In this document: positions 10,884-38,200 of the stretch, one piece after another
Layout of the letters: every line of letters begins with the position of its first letter
Numbering within the stretch: position 1 is the stretch's first letter
DNA from: Centroberyx gerrardi
Taxonomy: Eukaryota > Chordata > Actinopteri > Beryciformes > Berycidae
Direction of reading: 5' to 3'
Assembly (NCBI RefSeq): GCF_048128805.1
Contig: NC_136003.1
Location: 29,477,565-29,541,564 of the forward strand
DNA: 64,000 nucleotides
Notes under the pieces: model-generated
What the model saw: only the letters and a program-made list of their open reading frames with translations
What the model was told of the DNA's origin: nothing
Database searches by the model: none
Position numbers and translations under genes: made by a program

Positions 10884-11339
10884 GTAACTGATTTATATTC
10901 TGCACCGACAATATTACTGTTATACAATCGGACCTTTACTCGGTATGCTGTGCACTGTAGGTTCAGCGGTCAGACAGAGTTCACTCGCTCTGATTTTGGA
11001 GACTTTTGTCGATGAAGGACTGTGGTGAACTTGAGCTGTGGTGAACTAGAGGAAGCATTTGTAAGTTAGTTTTGAGGACAGAAAAACCCCAGCTCATTAT
11101 CATTTAAATCTTACTATTCGTAGTCATATCCCGCTGATTCGTTTTCTGTAGCGCGCTAGCTAATATTATACTGATGTTGTCCGAGTTTTTTGTGCGAGCT
11201 TGCTAATTCTTGCCATTGAAATCAATAGCAGCTCTGCCCTAGGCGCTGTTGCCATAGCAGCACGCACCAAGCTCAATATTTGAAGGGCAAAAAAGAGGAC
11301 AGCAGCCCAACAGTCCCGATCCGTTCCCTTCTTTGTCCA

Positions 11340-11745
11340 AACTCAATTCAAAAATCTGGCAATTTTATTCTGCCTTGCGTATCAAACATATACACCTCGT
11401 AGAAGATGAAGTAAGACTTTTTACGAATAATTATGATTCACTCCTCAATTCGGCATACGTCAAATACACAAAATAGCACTTAATTCAATAAAATCCCAAC
11501 TTTTAGAAGTGGTTCGTCTTTCAAAATAATAATAATGGGCAGTAGCGAGCAGTCTGAACCAATTATATCAAAGTTGAGATTTTATTGAAATGAACTGCTG
11601 GTTGGTGGATTAAATGTATGCCGAATTTCCCAACAACCTCCAGTGGTGCGTAAAAGGTCTTAAGAGCTGTTGTACGAGGTGTGTACATTTGCCTATACGT
11701 TAAATTACTTGATTTTTGAATGCCGTTTGGCGTGACGAACTCTCC
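11340..11745. repeat. Fold-back element, copy 2 (PIGQ intron 1)
   Basis: Arms of about 170-190 bp at 11345-11515 and 11560-11745 are imperfect reverse complements. Paired words include ATTCAAAAATC, ACACCTCGTA, TTCGGCATAC and TTCAATAAAATC with their complements. The same sequence, with the TGGTTCGTCT central word, occurs at 9200-9575 in the first intron of the divergent gene. Confidence 0.75.
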
Positions 11746-11915
11746 AAGACAGAACGGACGGGCTGGCAGTAGCGGAGCTGCTCCTGCTGGGTCATAAATC
11801 TGGAATAAAATTGAGAACTGAGACGCATCTGCCTTTCTCCCTGCAGAGGAAGAAGTCACCTCGCCTGGCCGTTTCCTTCTCAGACCACAGAGTGTCTGGA
11901 GCCGCAGCAGCAGTC

Positions 11916-28801
<16,886 letters not shown>

Positions 28802-28865
28802 GAGACACAGGCCAGCAATATGAGAGAGAGAGTTCAGGGGACTGAGGAAAGGGAAGAGACTGAAT

Positions 28866-28871
28866 AATAAA
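28866..28871 (+). terminator. Candidate proximal polyadenylation signal of PIGQ
   Basis: AATAAA begins 65 bp past the PIGQ stop codon. It is the first canonical signal downstream. Cleavage site and use cannot be seen from the sequence. Confidence 0.5.
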
Positions 28872-28951
28872 AAGAGAGGGAAATGGACAGATGCAGGGAA
28901 AGAGAAGAAATGGAAAAACAAAGGGGGAAACAAGTACGAAGACCTGTGAGT

Positions 28952-29236
28952 TACGCTGCATTCATGTCATATGGGAATAACATCAGAACAGCTTGATGGG
29001 TCAAAGTAACAACTTGTGATGGAAATAATTAATCTTGTTGGTTTTATTGGCTTTTATTGGCTGCAGGTATTTCCTGGTTGGTGATGTCAGAATTCAGGAA
29101 ATCAGACAAATCAGGGTTCATTGCCAAACCCCGAGTTCCCAAGTAGTATTTACCACCTGAAAGCTGAGGTGAACAGTATTTTCATAAGCAGGAAGCTCAC
29201 ATCTACCGTCTTTCCCATAGGACATGAACGCAGCAC
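28952..29236. mobile_element. MITE family X-like element in PIGQ 3' flank
   Basis: Left terminus ACGCTGCATTCATGTCATAT and right terminus CCCATAGGACATGAACGCAGC are imperfect inverted repeats of the type seen at 3556-3964. The interior differs. Confidence 0.65.
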
Positions 29237-29354
29237 AAAACACCAAGGGAGCAATCGATCCCAATATGTGAGAGAGAGAGAGAATAAGTTGACTTTGTAA
29301 GTGTTTCAAATCAGCGGATAAGATTTGGAGATGAAGTTACGACTTGGAGGGATT

Positions 29355-30273
29355 CTTAAAGGAACAGTACACCACAAAATGAAAATTCTGTCAATATCAA
29401 CTCCATTGAAGTTCTGATTGTGTTTGCAACTGGCGAGCCAGCAGAGGAGGTTGGGGGCGGTGCGCTTTGGGACTCGGTGCAATCGTTCGGCGACAAAACA
29501 CTTGGATTATGCTGCTGTTTAGAGAAATTTGATGGTAAATTTATGCCCTTTTTGAATTTTAAACAACCAGAAAAACCCCATTCACTTCAATTGGTTTGGA
29601 GAAGGCTGAGATGGAGCTGTAGCTGTGGCTAACTCACTGTGTGTTTGGCAGAGGTGTGACCAAGTCAGCTTTGCTCGAGTCCCAAGTCAGTCTCAAGTCT
29701 TGAGGCACAAGTCTCAAATCAAGTCCCAAGTCTAATCTGTAGATTACCAAATCAAGTCAAAACAAATCAAGAGTCCAGTATCAATTTAATATCTTAAAGA
29801 AAACTAAATATCTAGGACTTTTCAATGCAATATGGTTTTAATAAGATAAAAACTTGGTAAGAGCATCATGAGTTTGATTTCTAGAATCAGTTTCAACTTC
29901 AATAAATTCAAGCATTCCATACAAATTCAGAAAACAGAATTTAAATTCAGTCGTCTGCTGGAACAAATCTCATCACTTTCAATCTGAGTCATTTACACAA
30001 ACACAAGATCTCAAGTCAAGACTTTAGAAACCTTTTCAAGTCGTCAAAGTACAAGTCAGAGTCAAGTCCCAAGTCAGCAGAACTCAAGTCAAGTCAAGTC
30101 TCAAGTCTTCTCTTCATGCATCAAGTCAAGTCTCAAGCACTTAAAGTTGTGACTTGAGTCCAAGTCATGTGACTCGAGCCCCCACCTCTGGTGTTTGGTG
30201 GTCGTAGTTTCAGCTGACATGGGGTGAGTAGTCAGTGACAGTATTTCCATTTTGGAGTGAACTGTTCCTTTAA
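29355..30273. mobile_element. TTAA-bounded MITE hosting a nested hAT MITE
   Basis: TTAA at 29355-29358 is followed by AGGAACAGTACACC. The right end is the complement of AGGAACAGTTCACTCC with TTAA at 30270-30273. The element at 29649-30190 sits inside it. Without the insert the host is about 370 bp. Confidence 0.85.
29649..30190. mobile_element. hAT-type MITE family E, copy 1, perfect 8-bp target duplication
   Basis: Termini CAGAGGTGTGACCAAGT and ACTCGAGCCCCCACCTCTG. Perfect flanking 8-bp repeat GTGTTTGG at 29641-29648 and 30191-30198. The body is rich in CAAGTC motifs (CCCAAGTCAGTCTCAAGTC). The second copy lies at 31741-32221. Confidence 0.95.
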
Positions 30274-30953
30274 AGCTTGTGTCCGTGTACGAAGGGACAG
30301 AAGTCCACTTTGAAATCAGGTATTTATGCATTAACTGCACTGACCATAGGTAGTCTTACTCATGTTGATTTTATATTTAATTATTATAGTATTAACTTTA
30401 GACTAGTCCTAAATGACGCTAACTGGAAAAATTGATTGTTTTCAAATGTTAAGTTTTTATATAATCTTTAGAAAATTAAAGTTAAGATTAAAAAAATTAT
30501 TTGTATTTTAGTTTTAGGTATATTTTTTTCTTGTGTCACATGGCGTATTTTGAGAAAGCTTGTTTGTTCCCACTGATTGTCCCTCAACAGAGAAATTAGA
30601 TGTATAGAATGTAAATGACAATTCAAGTTCAATCCAAGTTGTGTGTCCTGTTTCTGTTTGTAGTAGAAATCCACTGCTGATCCACGGTCATGCTGTCCCA
30701 CTATATGTTCTGAAACAAAGCCATGACTCTTTGATTCTGCTCAGTATCAGCTCACCCATGTCAGTTTGTCCAATCCCATGCCAGTTTTCTGAGTCATGTG
30801 CCTAATCGTGTTTCAAGTCATTCCAAGTCATCCTCGAGTTCATTATAACGATAGGCGACCTGGACCCGCCTCCGTTAAGGTTGAATGATTGCTGTTGTGT
30901 TACTTTCACTCTGTGCTTTGTCCTCTTTTGTGCCAATTTAGATGAAGTGATTT

Positions 30954-31090
30954 TTAAAGAGCAAGTGAACCCCAAACCAAATCTGTGTAAAGCCAGATGT
31001 CTAACGGTAAAAAGCATGCTACTGAAATGTTGGCTGATCTTTGGCACCAGGTGACATCACCTGCTGGTTTGGGGTTTAGTTCCTCTTTAA
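30954..31090. mobile_element. Short TTAA-bounded MITE (137 bp)
   Basis: TTAAAGAGCAAGTGAACCCC at the left and GGGGTTTAGTTCCTCTTTAA at the right are imperfect inverted repeats with TTAA at both ends. The core GGTGACATCACC is shared with the element at 4540-4748. Confidence 0.85.
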
Positions 31091-31184
31091 TGGGGAAACT
31101 GGGGAAATTTTGGGGGGATTTTTTAAATTGTTTTTTCTTATCATCTATTGAACCCGGAAAGTTGGAAATGTTCCATTGCCCTTT

Positions 31185-31190
31185 AATAAA
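31185..31190 (+). terminator. Candidate distal polyadenylation signal downstream of PIGQ
   Basis: AATAAA sits about 2.4 kb past the PIGQ stop, just beyond a TTAA-bounded MITE. It would serve a long 3' UTR isoform. It may equally be chance in AT-rich sequence. Confidence 0.3.
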
Positions 31191-31740
31191 ATTCATTGAT
31201 ATTTAACACTCTGATATCTCTTCTTGTCAAATGAGGCTCATCCGTTCATAAATTGCAATTCAGCATCAGAGGAGAAGTCCAACCTGAAACAGAATTTATT
31301 CATGATGATGATCTTAAACAGTTACAACAGGAACCGCACTCTCCTAAAGCGAGACACCAGAGAAACAAAATAATCTATTTTAAATCTAATCTGTAATGTC
31401 AACAAGAAACCAAACCCGAAGCTGCTCCATTAACAGAATTTCAGACAGAATTTACTCACAGAAACGAGATAATGTGCAACCATAAAATCACTCTCGGCAC
31501 TGTTACTTCATCCACAAACCTGGTCACCTATTATCAGTGGAGTAATCCCAGGATTTATCTCTCATGTTCACAATATATATTCACTCATTTTTATCCAGCT
31601 CTTTTTTTTGTAACAAAATGAGAGTTCCTTCATTATATAATAATAGTATTTGTTAAAACATGATCATGTGTTACAATAAGTATTCAAATGTATCTCAGAT
31701 GACAATGCATCCCTCCCACAAATATTAAATGTACCGCAAG

Positions 31741-32221
31741 CAGAGGTGTGACCAAGTTAACTTTGCTGGAGTCCCAAGTCAGTCTCAAGTCTTGAGGCAC
31801 AAGTCTCAAGTCAGGTCCCAAGTCTAAATATAGATTACCAAGTCAAGTCAGAACAAATCAAGAGTCCAGTATCAATTTAATATCTTAAAGAAAACTAAAT
31901 ATCTAGGACTTTTCAATGCAATATGGTTTTAATAGGATAAAAACTTGGTAAGAGCATCATGAGTTTGATTTCTATAATCGGTTTCAACTTCAATAAATTC
32001 AATCATTCCATACAAATTCAGAAAACAGAATTTAAATTCAGTCGTCTGCTGTCTCAAGTCAGGTCCCAAGTCTAAATGTAGATTACCAAGTCCAGTGTAG
32101 AGTGCAAGTCAAAAGTCAAAGTCTCAAGTCTTCTCTTCAAGTATCAAGTCAGGTCTCACAGTAAAATTGTGACTCGAGTCTGACTTGAGTCCAAGTCATG
32201 TGACTCGAGTCCCCACCTCTG
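31741..32221. mobile_element. hAT-type MITE family E, copy 2
   Basis: Same termini and CAAGTC-rich body as 29649-30190, with a partly rearranged right half. Flanking 8-mers ACCGCAAG (31733-31740) and ACCACAAG (32222-32229) match at 7 of 8. Both copies lie in the PIGQ-RAB40C intergenic region in the same orientation. Confidence 0.92.
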
Positions 32222-32229
32222 ACCACAAG

Positions 32230-33290
32230 TATACAATACCTCACCAGACACTTGGTCACATGGTGGGGAAAAGCTTTCTGCACTTGTCCTTCAGGTTTTC
32301 TTTATTTAGACCAAGGGGTTTGAATGAAGCTGCAGCTGCAGTCTGCTGAGGGAGAATGAACACACTTCAGAGCCTTTAACACACCTGCTTGTCTCAGATC
32401 AGCTCTCCTACTCTTTATTAAAATGGCTCCCATCTTCAAACTATCCCTTTGACCAGGACCAGGGTGCAGTAGTAGTAACATACATTTTTTAATACTTGGA
32501 AATAAACACAGGGTGCGCTTGATCTATAAGCGATGTCCTCTTTGAGCTTTTTTGAGTTCTTGGCGAGATAAATCGGGTAACTTGGTCTGTATGTAGGGCT
32601 TACCATCTTTTTAGGCCGACATAATTCTTTATGACATACTGTATATTCATAGTATATATCATACATAGTGCTGACAAACTGAGGTCAGCTACATGAAGAG
32701 GTTTTGCCAGAATATTTTTTTTGAAAATAGATGTGATTTTAGTTTAAATTGGTGGGTGTTTGCCTTATGAGGTCATAGTATATCCACCTTTTGATTTATT
32801 TATTTTGTTTATTGTAGATGCTGACAATGCAGACAAAGACAGATACAAGACAACATCCACCAACAGCCAAGACGATATCCACCTATTTATTTAGTGCTAC
32901 ATCACTGATGTGTGTGTGATGTAAAGCCACATTCAAATCTGTTTCCACCCCATTTGACAGACTGTCCATTATGCTGGAGTTACTGGCTTGGCGCCAACCG
33001 TCTGGTGTACAACTCCCCACAACAGGCCTGCTCAGTATCAAACTGTCTCTTTTCGGCTCATCTGTCATCACTCTCAATGCGTTTCACTGAACATACATTA
33101 GCTTTTATTAGCTCATTCAAGCAGTTGCTGCCAAAGACCATTCTGCGTCGTTCATTCATTATGCGTGTGTGTAGGTGTTTATCCTCCGGAGAATGTTCTG
33201 GCAAAGCTAATGGGAGGTGAGTCATGATGTTTGACACAGATAGCTCACACACCCTCAGCCTACTGTACATTCAATTAAGGTATTGTTCCT
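32230..33290. other. PIGQ-RAB40C intergenic sequence, no feature recognised
   Basis: AT-rich, apparently unique sequence. Short open frames here have no coding character that I recognise. Confidence 0.4.
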
Positions 33291-33299
33291 CACATAACT

Positions 33300-33598
33300 C
33301 AGCAGTTATCAAACATTTTCAGGTCACGGACCCTCAGATAGTCTCACATCAGGGCCACAGACCCCCTTTAGATAAGATTTAGTCCCAGGGACACATATGG
33401 GAAGACTGTTGTTGATTTAGTATTGGGTTGTAGAACTGTCTACACTGTAAACTGGTGAGAGTGAAACCTCTGATTACAACAGTCATTCTTTTCCATTCTC
33501 TCACTGGATGATTTCTAGTTACTTAAATTCTAGTGAAACTAATCCTCATTTGTTTAAGGCCCTCTGAGGGTCCTCGGACCTCACTTTGAGAACCGCTG
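33300..33598. mobile_element. hAT-like MITE upstream of the RAB40C promoter
   Basis: Left CAGCAGTTATCAAACATTTT and, inversely, right CAGCGGTTCTCAAAGTGAGG, followed inward by GGACC-type words. Flanking 8-mers ACATAACT and ACATAATC match at 6 of 8. It ends about 200 bp before the CCAAT box of the putative RAB40C promoter. Confidence 0.72.
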
Positions 33599-33790
33599 AC
33601 ATAATCTATATTTTAATCAGAGACTATATTGTTCTCATTTGAAGGATTTATTTTGCCACTGCACTGTGTGTGTTTTCATTCAGAACTGAACCATCTTTGT
33701 TGCCCACATCTCACCACCATCTGGAAGTGTTGTTGACAGCACATTTTGAAGGGCGTTACTCGCGGCCTATCGTGTGTCACCGTGGAATTA

Positions 33791-33900
33791 CCGTCCAATC
33801 AGATGAGTGGAGAGGCGGGGCTTGGAGCGGGGGGCGGGAACACGGAGAGCAGACAGCGCAGTGTGTCGATCTGTCAGCAGCAGTGTTGTTGTAGTGCGGT
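33791..33900 (+). promoter_or_regulatory. Probable RAB40C promoter: CCAAT box and GC boxes
   Basis: CCAATCAG begins at 33795. It is followed by GGCGGGGC at 33814-33821 and GGGGCGGG ending near 33838. This CCAAT plus Sp1-type arrangement is the only promoter-like cluster between PIGQ and RAB40C. Transcription would start near 33.85-33.9 kb, giving a non-coding first exon spliced to the acceptor at 35221-35225. The donor of that exon is not certain. Confidence 0.55.
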
Positions 33901-35220
33901 GGTTACTGCGATTATGATTGAACATAATGGAGAAAAATGGAAAGATCACGGACTGAGATTACCCAGTACACTTACAAAGACTTGGACTGGACTTAATGCG
34001 TCAGCCTTTTGAATCCACGGGAGATTTCAGCCAACAACTTCTGTCCGTAACAGGGATATAACGCCGTGAAGTTAGGGAATCTTTGTTGTCCGGACTAAAG
34101 AAAGACAAGGGGGCCTGAAATTAGACGTCGCTTGAAGTTAAGCTACTGCGTTAGCTGTTAGCTCGCTGTGGAATACTAACAGTGTTTTATTAACCGAGAA
34201 GTCAGCTCATAGAGAGTAACGCAATGCTGCTTTGTGTAGCGCGACATGCCAGTGACGGTGTCTTTAAATAATAGTCATAATACTCAGTCAGTTGACTGCG
34301 TTGCTAGCACCAGCAGTAATAGCGAGTGTAGTGGGCTAACTAACCGATGCTAAGCTAGCTGGCGAGCTCTCCGGCAGGGCTAGCTTGTTGTTCCACTGCT
34401 AGCCAACAGCTTCTCTTATGTGGACAAGAGGAAAGACCTTTGAGCTACTCGGACCCTTCAGGTTTGGCAGTTGCTTGCTAGTTAGGTGATTTAACTCAGC
34501 GGGGTTATCTGGTTATTCATTTTGAAAGATGATCATTGCAAATTAGCTAAATATAAATACCATTCTAGGCATTAAGCATGTTTTCTCCCCCAGACAGACT
34601 CTTGCCACCAAGCCCGCAAGAGTCATCCCGTCTGTTGATACAGCTTGGGCTGCATATTTTTAAATGTCAGTGGATTTAACTTGTAATAGATTTTAACCTG
34701 TCAGTAGCGGTTTCTTGTTTCACACAGGAAGAGGGATCTCAAATTGTGGTTATACCTTTTTAAGCTGTCAGTTATCAGTTGGAAAGACAATACCAGCTGT
34801 TTACTTTAGGTAAAGGTCGTGTTTTTCCACTGAGCACCACCTGTAACCAGACCATTATTTTTATCTTTTTTATTTGGCTATGTGGATGTTTTGCTTTTCA
34901 GCATCCCATTTTTGGCATTGACCCTGCACATTCTTGTGAGACTGTTTGGTTGGGCAACAGTCTTTTTTTAACCTTTAGCTTATCTGTTTTTAACACAAAG
35001 GTGGGAACACTTTGAAAGTGGCGCAACATTATTAAGGCAAAACAAGGACATAGGCTGGTGGACCCCTATTCGGCAAGTTCATGACATAACAAGCTCTTTG
35101 TTTTGGATCAAGCGGGACAGGATAACACAGGGGGTTGGCTACCCATCTTTGTGTTTTTGCGTCCACGGGGAAGTGGGCACCCATCCCCAGCCTCCATTTG
35201 TTTTCCCCATTGCTTGTGGG
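33900..35220 (+). other. RAB40C 5' UTR / intron 1 region
   Basis: Sequence between the promoter-like cluster and the acceptor at 35225. It must contain the first exon's donor, which I could not fix. It is repeat-poor, with many CTAGC and GCTAAC words. No long open frame has coding character. Confidence 0.45.
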
Positions 35221-35237
35221 TTCAGATGTGAGGTGCG
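35221..35237 (+). other. Splice acceptor and 5' UTR part of RAB40C first coding exon
   Basis: TTCAG at 35221-35225 leaves a 12-nt untranslated segment before the ATG at 35238. That segment begins ATGTGA, a two-codon upstream ORF (start plus stop) directly ahead of the main start. Use of this acceptor is inferred from consensus. Confidence 0.5.
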
Positions 35238-38200
35238 ATGGGCAGCCAGGGCAGCCCGGTGAAAAGCTATGACTACTTGCTCAAGTTCCTGCTGGTGGGA
35301 GACAGCGATGTGGGCAAAGGAGAGATCCTGGACAGCCTGCAGGACGGCTCCGCTGAGTCCCCGTACGCTTACAGTAGCGGTGAGTCACACTTGTCTGAGC
35401 TTATCTGGACCTGTTGGTTTAGTTTTGCCCTCTGTGACGAGCTCCTTGTGTTGTGTTGTGCTGTGTTGTGTCATGCTTGCTCATCACAAAGTCCTAAACA
35501 TGCTGGCTGTGCATTTCAGTGTGTGGACTGGAGAATACACAATGAACTCTCTTCACTGCCTGACTCTGACAACACACTCACATACACTCACGCTCACACA
35601 CACGCCGCTCACATGGAAGTATGAGACATGCTAGAATGTATGTGGATGATGGTCGAGTGAGTGGACAATTTCACTAGCCAAACCCTGGTTTTCATGACCT
35701 CACAGTCCAATAACAAGGGACTAGGTTTAGATCAAAATATAGGGCTGATATTGGCCTTTTATTAAAAGTCAGATATCATCCACCTCCAATACGATGGCGG
35801 TTCCTCCTTTTCTTTACTCAACAGCTTCAGAGGTGTCAGTCTGTAAAACCTGCAGTGAAACCTGCCTTAAGGAGCTGCTGACCAACCTTAAAGAATTAGT
35901 CTGGCTTTCACTGGAGAGTTTTAGTGTCCTATGATGGTCTAAATGCTGTTTCAGATGCTTTTCCATCCTGACCAGAATGGATTTCTGGGGGAAACATTAA
36001 ATACTTGTAATTATTTGCCATAAAAATGGTCCAGTTGCAAGATATTCAACAGCGGCACAAAATATCAACAGCTTGAAATGGCAACTTCAGTACAAAAATA
36101 TCAGTATTGGCCTTGTGATGCACACAAAACACACACAGCGCGTAAATCTACATGTCCATGACTAGGCGGCGTGGGTAATAACAACAGCAGATCCATTATA
36201 TTCTGGTTTGTAAGGGTTTACTGCTTGTGTATGCATGCATATGGGCTGAGTGGAGGCTGCTCAACTATGGCTGTTATTCTGCTGCTCATTACTGAATGAA
36301 AACCTTTCAGGAATTTTCTCTGGGTTTGATGTGAACATTACTGAAGCAGATTAAATTAGATCAAAGCTTTCATCTGCATTCCTCACTTTAGAGCAGGTAC
36401 ATTTAGGAACAGCATCATCAGTTTTTAGCTGCAAGGGCATACTGTGTATAGGATAGCATGGTGTTTGCCAGCCAATTTGCCAAGTCCCACAGGGCTCCAT
36501 CTAACACGGGGTGAAATACTGTGCGGGTGCTGGAGGGTCCGTGTCAGGAGGGGAAGGTTGACGGAGTCCTGCCCGGTCAGATGAGCCCTCCCTGGGTGTA
36601 GGAGCTCAGATCGCCTGGCTCTCTCACTGCTGTTGCTCTGGAGCTGACAGCCTGTATCCGATCACTGCCTTGCTGCTGCAGTAAGCTGGTGGTCCGTGGC
36701 TTCAAAAAAAAGATGCTACACACACACACACACACACACACACCCACCCCCACTCCCATCAAAGGGAAGCCCTAGAAAAAGAGGATAAAGAGAGGATAGG
36801 GCAGAGGAGAGGAATAGAGAATAAGTAATGCCTTAACAGTGCAAGGTTACTCCCTCTATGCTAATAGATATATTGTATGAATCCTGCACCAGAGGGAGCC
36901 GAGCAGCATCTTGGGGTCACTCTCTGACAGTGCTAGCCAGGCTGGTATGAGTTTGTCAAGGAAGAGAAGAGGGGGAGGACAGCAGGGAGAAGGGAAGTAC
37001 GTCCATCACATCCATGCAGCCTAATTAGAGCCAGTTCTCCACTTACAGTGACTGGACTTGAAATATCAGCTGCTTGCTTACTTCTGCCCCAAAGGTAAAA
37101 TGTGCATATCTTCATAAGAGAAGATGTTTGCTTGCAGCACAGTCCTCACCAGAGATGATTCCCCAAGCATCCATTTCATTATTGAGATGAAGAAAATCTC
37201 CATCTCCCCCTTTCAGAGTGACAACAACTGTTAATGAAAAATACATCAGTTAGTAGCATGACCCCTTTTTGCCAGTGCTAATCTAATAGATTCTGCCAAA
37301 GGGTGGCGATGCCCGTCGGCATTTGGCAGCAGTGTGAAGGCACTTGCTCAGTTCATGTGTGTTTGTAGATGTAAGGGACTCTCCTGCTCTCCCAGTAGGA
37401 GGCCAGACTGTTTCATTGCAGAAATTGAGGTGGATTTAGAGAGAGAGTTCTTCTTCGTTACAACATTTTGAGATTTAGCAGTAGAGTTCCATGTGTTCAC
37501 ACTGCAAACGACTTGGTTTATGGTTCTGTCTATTCTGACCAATTGTGGACAGGGTCAGAGCACTGTTTGCATCTATGTAGGGCCTGCAGCTACACAGTTT
37601 TGAACAGTAAAATCATAGAGTTCTTGCTGCTTTGGTATTAGGGCTGGGTATCGTTTAAAAAATTCCGATGCCAGTACCAATACCAGTACCCTTAAAGTGA
37701 TACCGATACCAATAGAGTACTTCATTCGATACCTTTTTTTTCCTTTTTTGTGGCATCTCGGCACGCTGAACTGCCAACTCCGTCACACACACCGCGCTCG
37801 ACTTCACCACAGACTGTATGGGTTGTAGCTGCTGCGGTAGCGGGCCAATCACAAGTCGCATTAAACCGAAGAACGCTTGCGGTGATTGGCTGCGAGCAAA
37901 ACCATACAAATAGTCATTTTTTTTCTAGATCTGTGTACAAGAAGTATCGAATGCAGGTATCGTTTGACTGGAGAAGTTTTGATACTACTTGGTACTGGGT
38001 TATTTCGGTCGATACCTTAAAGGTATCGAGTACCGATACCCAGCCCTATTTGGTATTGCCTTTAATATCATTACATCGGTTTGATGAGTTAACGTAGCTA
38101 GCTAGTGAGGCCTAATTATCTAGGATTCATCGAAAATAAAAACAGACAAATTTCATTAAAATGACTTCAGAGCACTTACCACCAGACCCCAACGATGGAT

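Noticed and set aside
35325..35365. RAB40C P-loop GKG and lack of NKxD as possible signs of a pseudogene
   Set aside because: These substitutions are shared by the vertebrate RAB40 family as I recall it, and the reading frame is intact across all six exons.
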